In this document: positions 50,175-59,200 of the stretch, piece after piece | How the letters are laid out: each line of letters opens with the position of its first letter | Numbering within the stretch: position 1 is the first letter of the stretch | Source of the DNA: Synechococcus sp. BIOS-E4-1 | GTDB lineage: Bacteria; Cyanobacteriota; Cyanobacteriia; PCC-6307; Cyanobiaceae | Reading direction: 5' to 3' | NCBI RefSeq assembly: GCF_014279995.1 | Contig: NZ_CP047935.1 | Location: 965,243-1,029,242, forward strand | Length of the DNA stretch: 64,000 nucleotides | The notes under the pieces: model-generated | The model's input: only the letters and a program-made list of their open reading frames with translations | Told to the model about the DNA's origin: nothing | Databases searched by the model: none | Program-made: the position numbers and the translations under genes

Positions 50175-50648
50175 ATGGTTTCTCCGGAGCCGCAAGCCTC
50201 CTGCGCAATCTGTGCCCTGCATGGCGATGAGTCTGAGCTGACGGCCCATGAGGTCTGGCGGAGTGATCTCTGGTTGCTGCGACATCATCCTCGTCCTGCT
50301 CCGCTGACCGGTTGGTGTCTGCTGGATTCCCGGCGCCACTTTGGTGGTCCGATGAACTTTGCTCCTGACGAAGCGCGACAGTGGGGCGCTGTTGTGCAAC
50401 GAGCTTCCCAGTTGATCTGTGAGGTCACAGGCTGCGATCGGGTCTATGCCATTGCATTTGGAGAGGGTGCCCGCCATTTGCATCTGCATCTGATCCCACG
50501 CTGCGGTGATGATCCGCGCACCAGCGCATGGAAGATTGCTGATCTCTATCGCGATATCGAAGCGGGAAAGGTCACTGCAGCTTCCACTGAGCATGTGCAT
50601 GACTGGTTGCTGCGCGCCAGGGTTTTAGCCCCGGCATTCCTGAGTTGA
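50175..50648 (+). CDS. HIT-like (histidine triad) protein
   Basis: A 157-residue protein with EGARHLHLHLIPRCG near 105, the HxHxHxx signature of the HIT superfamily, whose members hydrolyse or transfer nucleotidyl groups. An N-terminal CAIC pair (near 10-13) could bind zinc, as in related HIT hydrolases. The start at 50175 is used because earlier residues overlap the gap promoter. It is divergent from gap. The substrate is unknown. Confidence 0.85.
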   Translation: MVSPEPQASCAICALHGDESELTAHEVWRSDLWLLRHHPRPAPLTGWCLLDSRRHFGGPMNFAPDEARQWGAVVQRASQLICEVTGCDRVYAIAFGEGARHLHLHLIPRCGDDPRTSAWKIADLYRDIEAGKVTAASTEHVHDWLLRARVLAPAFLS

Positions 50649-50671
50649 TCAAACCATTGCGGTTGCGAGAC

Positions 50672-50896
50672 TCACCGATGCCAGTCGTTGCCAGTGACGG
50701 TCTTGTAGCGATCAATCAGCATTTTTTCAGTTTGCTTATATCGTTCGATATTTTCTTCTAGCTCCTGTTCGTTATGCTTGAGATAGGCATGATGTCTTAC
50801 TTTCCATAATGTTCTGGCTTTTTTCCAGCGAATCCCTGCCTCCTTGGCGGCAGCAACTAATTCGTCGAATTCTTCTTTTGTGAAGTCAAATTTCAT
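50672..50896 (-). CDS. Small conserved-looking hypothetical protein, 74 aa
   Basis: A very charged, helical protein: MKFDFTKEEFDELVAAAKEA, then a basic middle (RWKKARTLWKVRHHAYL) and a Glu/Lys-rich coiled end (ELEENIERYKQTEKML). It would form a helical hairpin. It is AT-richer than the HIT gene it meets tail to tail. No family is recognised. Confidence 0.65.
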   Translation of the reverse strand: MKFDFTKEEFDELVAAAKEAGIRWKKARTLWKVRHHAYLKHNEQELEENIERYKQTEKMLIDRYKTVTGNDWHR

Positions 50897-50949
50897 CCGT
50901 TTAGGATGCTGATCTTGTTGTTCAAGAGTCTTAGCAGCGATTTGTGGTG

Positions 50950-51189
50950 ATGTCGAAAATCCTCTGGAATTCGATCTCGATCAAGCTTTTCATGGGGTTG
51001 TTTGCTTGCGTTCCCATGGTTCAGGCAGAGCCCAAAACCTTGATCAGACTCGGTCACACAAGCGAAGAGGTGACTTTAAACAACCTCTTGTCAAAAGTAC
51101 CACAGGGTGCAACTATCACAGAGCAATCCTGCATCAGAATTGGGACAGGCAGGAGCTATCGCTACCGCTGCCAAATCACATTTGAATGA
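50950..51189 (+). CDS. Small secreted hypothetical protein, 79 aa
   Basis: It begins MSKILWNSISIKLFMGLFAC, a signal peptide with likely cleavage near VQAEP at 26-28. The mature part has two Cys (EQSCIRIG and YRCQITFE) that could pair. It is likely periplasmic. The ATG at 50950 is chosen over a GTG two codons before. Divergent from the 74-residue gene. No family is recognised. Confidence 0.6.
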   Translation: MSKILWNSISIKLFMGLFACVPMVQAEPKTLIRLGHTSEEVTLNNLLSKVPQGATITEQSCIRIGTGRSYRYRCQITFE

Positions 51190-51306
51190 TTGTTTCTGCT
51201 GTTCTCAATTGCAGCTTGATGCATCAATAAGAGCATCGGTTCAAACGCGTCGAATCGAGAGCGGTGTGTTCGCCATTGATGCTTTCTGTCACTGAACGGA
51301 TCAGCT

Positions 51307-52140
51307 TCAGCCGTAAGGACCGAAGCGTGTTGCACAGGCAGCACCGCAACGCGCTCCCAGCACAACGGCCTGATGGGTGCTCCAACCTGCGCTCAGTCCT
51401 GCGGTGACACCGGCGGCAAAGCTGTCACCACATCCATAGGTTTCCACCATCCGGCCTGGCAGTTGCAGAGCATCAAAACGTCCGCCGGGAATCATCAGGC
51501 CGCCTGCCTCACCCTCGGTGGCGATGCGAACAGCGGGTGCAGGATTGAGACAGTTCTCGGGAACCTGTTCACCGGGGTCAAGTCCGCTGCCGATCAGGGC
51601 GTCCAGTGGCACCGATGCTTGCTGCAGTACCGAGAGGCCCAGCCGTGGCGTTGCGCTCAGAACCCTGGCCTGGCGAGCCTGCCGGAGGCCATCGCAGTCG
51701 GTAGCCGATGCGAAGACGCCGTCGCAGTCGGCAAGTCGTTCCCAGCCGAGTTCATCTTGAGCCGTAGGCATCAAACGCTCTCCGATCACTGTGATCGCAC
51801 GGTCACCGCTGGGGTCCATCAGGCTGATTCCGCGGCGACTGGGTTTGTCACGCCAGGCCACCACCGGTTCAACGCCTAACTCCCTGAGGCGTTGTTCGCT
51901 GCGTTGGCCGATCGCATCTCGACCGAGTGCTGTGAAAAAGAGCACTCTTTGACCGGTGAGGCGTGCCAGCTGGACTGCGATCACAGCTCCGGCACCCGCA
52001 GGTTCTTCGAGGTCCCGGAAAGCTCTGCCGATCCTGCCTGGCCTGGGCAGGGCATCGACCTCCAGAAAGGTGACCCATTCCTGATGACCCACCACCGCCA
52101 GTTTGAGAGATTTCAACTCGCGGTCCAAAGGCGTGGGCAT
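51307..52140 (-). CDS. PfkB-family carbohydrate kinase
   Basis: A 277-residue cytoplasmic kinase of the ribokinase fold. The C-terminal motif VETYGCGDSFAAGVTAG holds the catalytic Asp in GCGDSF, and GAGAVIAVQLARL near 47 and GDRAITVIGERL match the substrate side. The family phosphorylates sugars or nucleosides; the exact substrate is unknown. The ATG at 52140 is used, since residues before it are not protein-like. It follows the 180-residue gene after four bases and is probably co-transcribed with it. Confidence 0.85.
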   Translation of the reverse strand: MPTPLDRELKSLKLAVVGHQEWVTFLEVDALPRPGRIGRAFRDLEEPAGAGAVIAVQLARLTGQRVLFFTALGRDAIGQRSEQRLRELGVEPVVAWRDKPSRRGISLMDPSGDRAITVIGERLMPTAQDELGWERLADCDGVFASATDCDGLRQARQARVLSATPRLGLSVLQQASVPLDALIGSGLDPGEQVPENCLNPAPAVRIATEGEAGGLMIPGGRFDALQLPGRMVETYGCGDSFAAGVTAGLSAGWSTHQAVVLGARCGAACATRFGPYG

Positions 52141-52144
52141 TGCG

Positions 52145-52687
52145 TCAGGGGATTGGCAGGACGGATTTGGCGGCATCGCGCAGCTGCACGTTGATCTTGC
52201 CTCCAACAGAATCCACTTTCACTCCTCCGGTCACATTCAGCAGTTCCCCGTCGGGAGTGCCGACCAGCACTGGGCCTCCCTCGGGGCCATTCACGCTGAC
52301 AGGAGCGGTGACCTCTCCCACCGTGACGGAACCATCCACGGAGACCCCGCCCTTGACATTGACTGGTTGAGTCACAGCCACACCCTTGGGGACTCCCACG
52401 TCACCACTGACGGGTAACACCTTGACAGCTTCGATCGACAGGGGCTCCTCGCCTTTCACGCTGACGGGTGCAGAGAGTTTGTCGACGGTGATGCCACCGA
52501 CGAGCCGCACGGGAAATGGCTGATTGAGTGGCAAGCCAATGGGAATCGGTTGGCGAAGAATCTGAATGGCAGCCACGGCAATGGCCCATGCGGCAATGAC
52601 CACAGCCAGCGGCCAGCGGCTGGCCATCATCAGAACGAACCAACGTGGATCCGAGCTTTGTGGGGTCTTTGGGCCCTGGTCTGCCAT
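52145..52687 (-). CDS. Single-pass membrane protein with beta-rich repeats
   Basis: One N-terminal membrane helix (WPLAVVIAAWAIAVAAIQIL, about 25-44) is followed by about 130 residues of short Val/Gly-rich beta segments with recurring VSVKG/VNVKG/VSVNG phrases (SAPVSVKGEEPLS, TQPVNVKGGVSVDG, TAPVSVNGPEGG). The periodicity suggests a small beta-solenoid or beta-prism exposed outside the cytoplasm. Function is unknown. It is upstream of the PfkB kinase. Confidence 0.7.
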   Translation of the reverse strand: MADQGPKTPQSSDPRWFVLMMASRWPLAVVIAAWAIAVAAIQILRQPIPIGLPLNQPFPVRLVGGITVDKLSAPVSVKGEEPLSIEAVKVLPVSGDVGVPKGVAVTQPVNVKGGVSVDGSVTVGEVTAPVSVNGPEGGPVLVGTPDGELLNVTGGVKVDSVGGKINVQLRDAAKSVLPIP

Positions 52688-52768
52688 GGCTTGGATGCAC
52701 TTGATGCACCGGTTGTACCGGCTTCCAGCGGCTCGGCCATGGGTGGCACTGTGACCTGCGGCTCAAGT

Positions 52769-53038
52769 TCAGAGCTCGTATTCCTCTTCGAAGCGCGTCA
52801 AAAGGCCTTTGTAGAGAGCAAGAGTTCCCTCGCTTTCTTCGGTCACCCCCTCGGTGACGTAAAGCGCTGCCAGGTGGGTGCAAGCGGCATGAACCTGGGC
52901 AAAGGCTTCCGCATATTCGTTCTGAACGTCCTCCTCGCGGATGTCTCTGATCATCGCCGAGACAAATTCCACTTTCTTCTCGGCTGCCTTGATCTCAGCC
53001 TCCATCTCCTTGCTCAGTTTGCGACGCTTGCGAGCCAT
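52769..53038 (-). CDS. Small helical hypothetical protein, 89 aa
   Basis: A Glu/Lys-rich, probably all-helical protein: MARKRRKLSKEMEAEIKAAE, a middle FAQVHAACTHLAALYVTEG and an acidic end RFEEEYEL. Codon use fits core genes. It precedes the 180-residue gene in the same direction after 81 bases. No family is recognised. Confidence 0.7.
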   Translation of the reverse strand: MARKRRKLSKEMEAEIKAAEKKVEFVSAMIRDIREEDVQNEYAEAFAQVHAACTHLAALYVTEGVTEESEGTLALYKGLLTRFEEEYEL

Positions 53039-53112
53039 GCCTCTGGGTCGACTGACTTCAACCTAGGAGTGAGACCTGCAGGCGGACTGAGACTTGCAGG
53101 TCTGCACGCGAG

Positions 53113-53349
53113 TCAGAAACAGAAGGGAAGATATTTGGCGCTGCAGGCGACGTATCCATCAACGAGTGGTCCGAGTCCGATCTGGTGGACGATTCCCTGA
53201 CCTGTGATGGCTTCAGTCAAGACGCCAATCACGATGCCCAACATGGCGGCACGCCCGTTGAAACGTTCCACCTGCTCGAGCTGTTGTTCATGGATGGCGC
53301 GGGCCGCTGAATCCTGAAACCACTTGTTGGTTGCCTGCTGCTGACTCAT
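53113..53349 (-). CDS. hli: High-light-inducible protein (Hli, small CAB-like)
   Basis: Hli proteins are single-helix thylakoid proteins that bind chlorophyll and carotenoid and protect the photosystems under excess light. The 78 residues have the chlorophyll-binding ERFNGRAAMLGIVIGVLTEA (about 28-47) with a typical Glu, Asn, Arg set and a short tail after it. Length fits the longer Hli type. The ATG at 53349 is the natural start. It follows thiD by 49 bases but is likely expressed separately under light stress, as known for the family. Confidence 0.9.
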   Translation of the reverse strand: MSQQQATNKWFQDSAARAIHEQQLEQVERFNGRAAMLGIVIGVLTEAITGQGIVHQIGLGPLVDGYVACSAKYLPFCF

Positions 53350-53398
53350 GGAACCGATGCGAATGTTGAGCAATGTAACAGCACATTGACTTTTGTTC

Positions 53399-54220
53399 TC
53401 AATCACTTTCTTTAATGTCTCTGATTTCCACCCAGTGGCAGATCGGTCCCTGACCCTGTCCGATGGCCAGGGCCTGCTTCAGGCCTCGTTTGACGTACTC
53501 CCGCGCCCGCGCAATCGCCTCTTCGAGATCCTGGCCAAGAGCAAGTCCTGCGGTGACGGCTGCTGACAGCGTGCAGCCTGTGCCGTGGGTATGTGGCGTG
53601 TCCACCCACGTGCCTTCCTCAAGCCAGTGGGGTTGGCCGTTGAACAGCAGATCACGGCCACCCTGGGATCGATCACTGCCGCTTTTGATCAGAACCGCCG
53701 CAGGGCCCTGGGCGTGGATGATGGCGGCCGCTTTCTCGGTGTCACTGTCGTTGTTCAACTCATGGCCGCTGAGCAGTCGGGCTTCATGGCGATTCGGGGT
53801 GAGCAGGGTTGCCAGCGGCAGGAGATTTTGGCGAAGCGCCGCGATCGCGTCAGCTTCAAGCAGTACTGCACCGGTGCGGCTCACCATCACAGGGTCGATC
53901 ACCTTGGGGATGGTCCAGTGCCGTAACAGCTCAGCAGTGGTTTGAATCAGTTCGGCATTCAGCAGCATCCCGGTTTTCAGTGCATCGACAGCCAGGTCGT
54001 TCTGGATGGCTTGCAGCTGTGCTTCCAGGCCTGCGGGCGGAATTGGATCAACCCGGTCGACTCCACAGGTGTTTTGTGCGGTGACGCATGAGAGAGCGCT
54101 GCAGCCGTGCACCCGGAAGGCCATAAAGGCGCGCAGATCAGCCTGGATTCCAGCCCCTCCTCCTGAATCGCTTCCCGCGATGGTGAGGGCGATCGGTGGA
54201 GTGATGTGATGGGCCTTCAT
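53399..54220 (-). CDS. thiD: Hydroxymethylpyrimidine (phosphate) kinase
   Basis: ThiD phosphorylates hydroxymethylpyrimidine twice for thiamine synthesis. The 273 residues begin [20 protein letters not shown] (substrate loop) and end with the ATP-side motif [20 protein letters not shown] near 215. Length is normal. Its ATG shares one base with the nth stop, so the two are co-translated. Confidence 0.95.
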   Translation of the reverse strand: MKAHHITPPIALTIAGSDSGGGAGIQADLRAFMAFRVHGCSALSCVTAQNTCGVDRVDPIPPAGLEAQLQAIQNDLAVDALKTGMLLNAELIQTTAELLRHWTIPKVIDPVMVSRTGAVLLEADAIAALRQNLLPLATLLTPNRHEARLLSGHELNNDSDTEKAAAIIHAQGPAAVLIKSGSDRSQGGRDLLFNGQPHWLEEGTWVDTPHTHGTGCTLSAAVTAGLALGQDLEEAIARAREYVKRGLKQALAIGQGQGPICHWVEIRDIKESD

Positions 54221-54876
54221 CAGGGTTTACGCCAGATCACCGGCTTGCGGCGTTTGGGATAGAGCTCTCGGCATAGCTTGCAGACCGTGCCATCGCAGCC
54301 GCGAGCCGTGCAGTGCTCGCGGCCGTAGAAAATGATCTGCAGGTGCAGTCGATTCCAGTGCTCCCTGGGGAAGAGAGCCTTGAGATCAGCTTCTGTTTTC
54401 ACAACGCTGTCGCCCTTGCTCAACCCCCAGCGTTGGGCCAGACGATGAATGTGGGTGTCCACGGGGAAGGCGGGAACGCCGAAGGCCTGCGCCATCACCA
54501 CGCTGGCGGTTTTGTGACCGACACCCGGAAGCGCTTCAAGCTCTTCAAAACTCTGTGGCACCGCTCCGCCGTGGACATTCACCAGGATGTGGGCCAGTTT
54601 GTGCACATTGCGCGCTTTGGTTTTCGCCAGTCCCAGCTGACGGATGTGGCTGTGGATCTCTGTTTCGTCGAGCGCTGCCATGGCAGCGGGCGTCGGTCCA
54701 GCGGAAAACAGTGCTGGAGTGACTTCGTTCACTTTCTTGTCGGTGCACTGGGCACTGAGCAGAACGGCGATCAGCAGCGTGAAGGCATCGCTGTGATCCA
54801 GGGGAATCGGCGTCTCGGGGTAGTGCTCGTTCATCCGATCGAGGATCACTCTGGCCCGTTCGCCCTTATTCATCAC
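54220..54876 (-). CDS. nth: Endonuclease III (DNA glycosylase/AP lyase)
   Basis: Nth removes oxidised pyrimidines and nicks the DNA. The 218 residues hold the helix-hairpin-helix LEALPGVGHKTASVVMAQA (catalytic Lys near 120) and VDTHIHRLAQRW (catalytic Asp near 138). The C-terminal cluster region reads CTARGCDGTVCKLC: four Cys, but not in the standard C-x6-C-x2-C-x5-C spacing of the 4Fe-4S cluster. The rest matches the family, so the enzyme is probably active with an unusual cluster loop. Divergent from the 68-residue gene. Confidence 0.94.
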   Translation of the reverse strand: MMNKGERARVILDRMNEHYPETPIPLDHSDAFTLLIAVLLSAQCTDKKVNEVTPALFSAGPTPAAMAALDETEIHSHIRQLGLAKTKARNVHKLAHILVNVHGGAVPQSFEELEALPGVGHKTASVVMAQAFGVPAFPVDTHIHRLAQRWGLSKGDSVVKTEADLKALFPREHWNRLHLQIIFYGREHCTARGCDGTVCKLCRELYPKRRKPVIWRKP

Positions 54877-54951
54877 GTTCTGGGATCGACAGCCATAATT
54901 GCAGCGCCGTGCCTGGGATGAGAGATTGGCAGAGGTTCGAACTGTGGGTTC

Positions 54952-55158
54952 ATGAACTCTGAAAAGCGCCGAACCGGTTCTGATTCAAGCGACGCCTACG
55001 CACGGGCTGTTCGCAGGGAAGAGCAGCAACAGGAGCGTGAGCAGCAGCAGCATCCTGATGACGACAAAATTGAAAAGAATGCTGAAATCACTGAGATTGA
55101 TGACGCCAGTGATCTTTTTCGTCAGCACAGCCATCAGCAATCGATGGAGGGTGGGTAG
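54952..55158 (+). CDS. Small Gln/Glu-rich hypothetical protein, 68 aa
   Basis: A highly charged, low-complexity protein: MNSEKRRTGSDSSDAYARAV, a central Glu/Gln run (VRREEQQQEREQQQ), then an acidic part and the end HQQSMEGG. It is probably disordered or coiled. Its last codons lie in the repeat at 55130-55207, whose second copy (55942-56019) keeps the same HQSMEGG-stop reading, so this gene end was duplicated. No family is recognised. Confidence 0.6.
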   Translation: MNSEKRRTGSDSSDAYARAVRREEQQQEREQQQHPDDDKIEKNAEITEIDDASDLFRQHSHQQSMEGG

Positions 55159-55207
55159 CAACGATTTAACAAAATATCTCTGCGGCTGTTTCTTAATTAC
55201 CTTCAAA
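55130..55207 (+). repeat. Direct repeat copy 1 flanking the precursor gene
   Basis: A 78-base segment that covers the end of the 68-residue gene and the bases after its stop. Copy 2 lies at 55942-56019 in the same orientation, with 68 of 78 positions identical and no gap in my hand alignment. The most conserved part is the non-coding AACAAAATATCTCTGCGGCT block. Confidence 0.85.
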
Positions 55208-55295
55208 AGCCAGCAGCATTAATCTTAAATAAATACATGCTTTTGCATTGCTCCTTTCGCTTGCAATAAAGTCAATACGATGCTATCTATTAAAG

Positions 55296-55625
55296 ATGAC
55301 TTCACCAATAGAGGATCTACTCGCTCATCTTGAAGCCAATCCCGAAGTGCGTAACGCAATTATAACGGCAACTACACTCGAAGAAGCGACTGAAATTGCG
55401 GAAAATGCTGGATTCAAAATTGACGCGAAAGATCTATGCAATGCTCATAAAGATGAACTCTTAGAATTATCTGATGAGGAATTAGAAGTTATTGCAGGTG
55501 GAAAGTATACAGCCACCCCTGGTCAACCCCCGGGCACCACCCAAGGCTGTCCCGGGACCGCACATACGCTCGATATTGCTCATGGTGAGAAGTGTGGTCA
55601 ATCACCTTTGTCTTCTGCTCCATAA
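55296..55625 (+). CDS. Prochlorosin-like lanthipeptide precursor (Nif11 leader)
   Basis: A 109-residue ribosomal peptide precursor. Residues 1-69 are a Nif11-type leader: PIEDLLAHLEANPEVRNAII, then EIAENAGFKIDAKDL and the terminal ELSDEELEVIAGG with the Gly-Gly site at 68-69. The 40-residue core carries Thr at 72, 74, 81, 82, 88 and 91, Cys at 85 and 100, and Ser at 103, 106 and 107, suited to dehydration and thioether ring formation. This is the pattern of ProcA peptides of marine Synechococcus and Prochlorococcus, which a single ProcM enzyme modifies in trans. No modifying enzyme or transporter is in the window. The ATG at 55296 starts the leader; upstream residues do not fit. Another Nif11-type RiPP class is the alternative. 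Confidence 0.82.
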   Translation: MTSPIEDLLAHLEANPEVRNAIITATTLEEATEIAENAGFKIDAKDLCNAHKDELLELSDEELEVIAGGKYTATPGQPPGTTQGCPGTAHTLDIAHGEKCGQSPLSSAP

Positions 55626-55759
55626 CAATTCGGCATTCCTTAAAAAGTCAAAGGCAAGACTTGGTCATGGGTTGAGCAACTCTTTCCACGATTGATTATG
55701 CTCTGATAGCCTTCTACAAGCGGCTACAGTAGGCATCAACAACTCTTCAGAGGTGCTAG

Positions 55760-55901
55760 CTAGCTATCACTAACACTCTCTGAGGGGTCTTCAAGGGCAG
55801 GTAGTGCCTGGTTAACGCTTCTGCGAACCACTCTCGGTGTTGCCTCAGGTGCGGCGGCTTATGAATTAGCTTATAGATACAAAACAGCACCGCTGAGATA
55901 G
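55760..55901 (+). pseudogene. Open frame without a start, possible gene remnant
   Basis: After an in-frame stop at 55757-55759 the frame is open for 46 codons with no ATG, GTG or TTG: it reads LAITNTLSEGSSRAGSAW, then a hydrophobic LGVASGAAAYELAYRY and ends TAPLR. The Gly/Ala-rich end resembles the tail of a secreted or membrane peptide. It lies between the precursor gene and repeat copy 2, so it may be the worn remains of a duplicated neighbour. Weak support. Confidence 0.25.
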
Positions 55902-55941
55902 CCTGTAAACACTAGCTTCTGAGTTTGTCCATTTGATGGCT

Positions 55942-56019
55942 GCAATCATCAATCGATGGAAGGTGGGTAACGGTGGATTAACAAAATATCTCTGCGGCTG
56001 TTGCTTAATTACCTTCAAA
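55942..56019 (+). repeat. Direct repeat copy 2 flanking the precursor gene
   Basis: Copy of the segment at 55130-55207. It retains the HQSMEGG-stop reading of the 68-residue gene's end without the rest of the gene, so it is a remnant of a duplication. The surroundings (55626-56202) otherwise hold no gene beyond the possible remnant at 55760-55901. Confidence 0.85.
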
Positions 56020-56202
56020 GCTCCTTAACTTAGCTCAGCATTTGCTATTTGTGCAGTTATCCGATGGTGATGTACGAAATAATTGAGACGAAAAAATACT
56101 TTTTACAGGAACTACCACGCGTAGTTCACTGTGTCTTTTTGTTGGAAAGAGATGACGTTCTGCAATGTTTAGCTAAGTTTGCCTAACTAGTTTTGACTTC
56201 GA

Positions 56203-59200
56203 ATGAGTTTCGTTATCCCCGAACTCGCTGAGCTGACCAAAATTGATGCCAACCAAGGCGACATCCCTATTTATTACGACAAAGAAGGTCATGTTTACCT
56301 TTGGCCTGCCGGTGAAAGTATTCCCATTCCTCTCAAGGACCGCACTGGTGATGAGTGGCCTACACGCCTCTTTGAAGAATGGGATAGTGGAAATAAGTTT
56401 CATAAGGTTCATTCAGTTCAAAAAGATGGTGATAGCTATCAGGTTGTTATTCATGAAAATCACGGCGATGGAGTCGCTTGGGGCATCATCCCCGCATCGT
56501 CCTCAGGAATCCTGAGTTGGAAATCGTCGTTATTTTCTGAAAACGTTGGCGAGATCGAAGAGCGTGTCAAACTTGACTTAAACAAAGACGGCAAAACCGG
56601 GATTGTTGTTGAAGTTACCCCCAAAACCGATGATGTTGGTGATGTCGTCCTGGCGGTGAATTCCGATGGCGATAGCTATATCAAGGACAAAGAAAATGTT
56701 TTGAAGCTGAAAGATTTTGAAGGTAATGGCCTTCGATTTGATTTCGACCAGAAGAATTCTGATGGTTCGGGCTTTGAGCGAGAAGCGGTGCAGGCAGCCT
56801 GGGATTCTGAAGCCAAGCAATATGTGGTTGCCATTGAAGAAACATTTACATCAACCTGGGAAGGCAAAAGCTATTCGGACACGGAATGGGTGATCAACGC
56901 ATTTAATGAGAATGGAGGGAGCGTCGGTCAAGATCTCTTCAATGTCGATATCGTTAATTACGAAAAGGTCTTTAACTATGATTTCAATGGTGATAAATCA
57001 ATTGGTTTTGATAACAGCGCCCTCGAGAAAATCACTGCCGATACTTCGTCAGATTCGGGCGTTACTGTCAAGCGATTTAAAGGTAATGGTGATATTTATA
57101 TCGTTGACAACGGAGCCACGAAAAAGGTTGCAGATGAATATGGTTTCGCTTTAGAGCTTGAAAGAGAAGAGCGTTGGGAGGGTGGTTCGTCATCTTCCGT
57201 TGTGGTCGCAGCCGAAGGAACAGCGAATGGCGGCTATGTTCTTGTCGTCAAGCATCAGGAAACGCACAGCGGCGGTGAGGATGAACAAGGATCCCGTGAG
57301 GAAAATGCAACCACGCTTAAGACATCTGCGGAGTCTCAATCTCAGTTAAGTGGATCTGATCCTGAAGTATCACTCGCTTCAACATCTCATTCTGGATTTA
57401 ATTCAGCTCACAATATTATTGAACGATCAAAAAATGCAGATACGATAATCTCCACTGACTACAATTCGGCTTATGCGCTTGCAACAAGCTTCACAGGTGC
57501 ATTGGAAGATGATATTTTAATCACATTCGAGGAAGATAACGGATGGTTGAATGTCAATGGTTCTTATAGCGGTGGATTTGTCAGTCATGATCATCAATAT
57601 TTAGCTGGCACATCATCGCCATACAGCAGTTTCAGTCCAGCATCATCGTCTTCAGCCACAGGCCGCACAACCTTAGTGGCTGCTGATGCAAAGGGCGATC
57701 ATGCCAACGGAACGGCAGAGGGCACGATTGAATATATTGTTGCGAATGGCGGTGAATTCGACGGCAATCGAGTTCACTTCAATCTGAGTAATGTTGGCCA
57801 CAGTGGTGGACCTGATGAACCTGATCTTGCCCGTATCAACTCGGGCTCAAATATTGATCGAGGCATCAATATTACGCAAGGCTTTAATACTACAACTACA
57901 CCTCCTGAACCAAGAGATCAATTTCTTGAAGTGTTGCCAAGCGAGCTAGAAGAAGGTGGACTAAATGTTTATTTTTATGGCAACGAAGCAGCTTCTGGAG
58001 ATGCATTCAATAACCCAGTCTCTGCGTTTGGCTTTTACTTGATGGGTCGTGAAATCAAGAGAGATGTTTTTCTTGATGTCAGAGATACATCAAATTCCCT
58101 CATTCATTCCACGGTCACAACGGTTCCAGGTGATGCGAGCCAGGCAGTTGTTGAATATATTTCATTTCAAGCTGCTGAAGACCAGGCTGTTTCTTCATTC
58201 TCCCTTCGTGAAGCCTTTAATTCTTCAATTGATACTGCTAGTGCTCGTGATATCTTCAGCATTGATAATTTAAGTCTTAAATTTGCGGTTGATGGTGAAG
58301 AGGGTGGCAACAGCGAAGAAGGTGAGGATGAAGAAGAGCAAACTTCCACATATTATGAGATTTACAATTTAGACAAGGATGGCAAATCAAGCTGGTCAAA
58401 TCCATCCTTTTTCACCGAAAGCATTGCAGGTTTTGAATCAGTTGTTAAGGAAGATATTAATAAAGATGGCAAAATTGGCATTGATGTTTCAAGTTTAACG
58501 CAGCTCACTACAGATACTGCCGGCATTGAGCTGTGGAAATCAACAGCCAATACAGTCCATATTGTTGATCCAACTACAAAAAAGCAAGTTGATGTTAAAG
58601 ATCAAAGTGGAGGTTTCCCGACAGTTTTTGTTGACGAAAAATGGGATAATGGGTATTTCAGGATCACACCCATAGCAGCTTCTCTGTGGGATGGAGGGTC
58701 GTCAGACGATTATTATCGTGTAGCCGTGAAAGTTGAAGATGCCTATTTTGAGAATTCAACGGATAAGACACCTACGACGAGTCGCGTTGAATGGGAAATC
58801 TATAAGGTTTCACTTGATGGAATTCTTGATACTTCCGGTACGATCTTTACCCCTTCAATTACAACCTACGAAGATGAATTTAAGCAAGATTTGAATGGAG
58901 ATAAGGACTTCTCTGGAAATATCGATATAGCTCTTCGTAATTCAGATACGTTCGGAGTCAAGCTAGGAGAAGCTGATGGTCAGATCTTTATTGTCGATGG
59001 TGAAAAACAAATTGCTATTCAGGATTCGTGGATTGAACATGAGGATAAATGGGAAGGTGGTAGCTCAAAAGCTGTCGTTAAGGCAGTCGAAAAAAATGAG
59101 GCTGGTCTCTATCAAGTTGCTGTCAAGCAAGACCATACCTGGACTGAACTCGATACTGGCAGGACTGGGCAAGATAGCGGTTGGCAAGTGTATGCAATCA

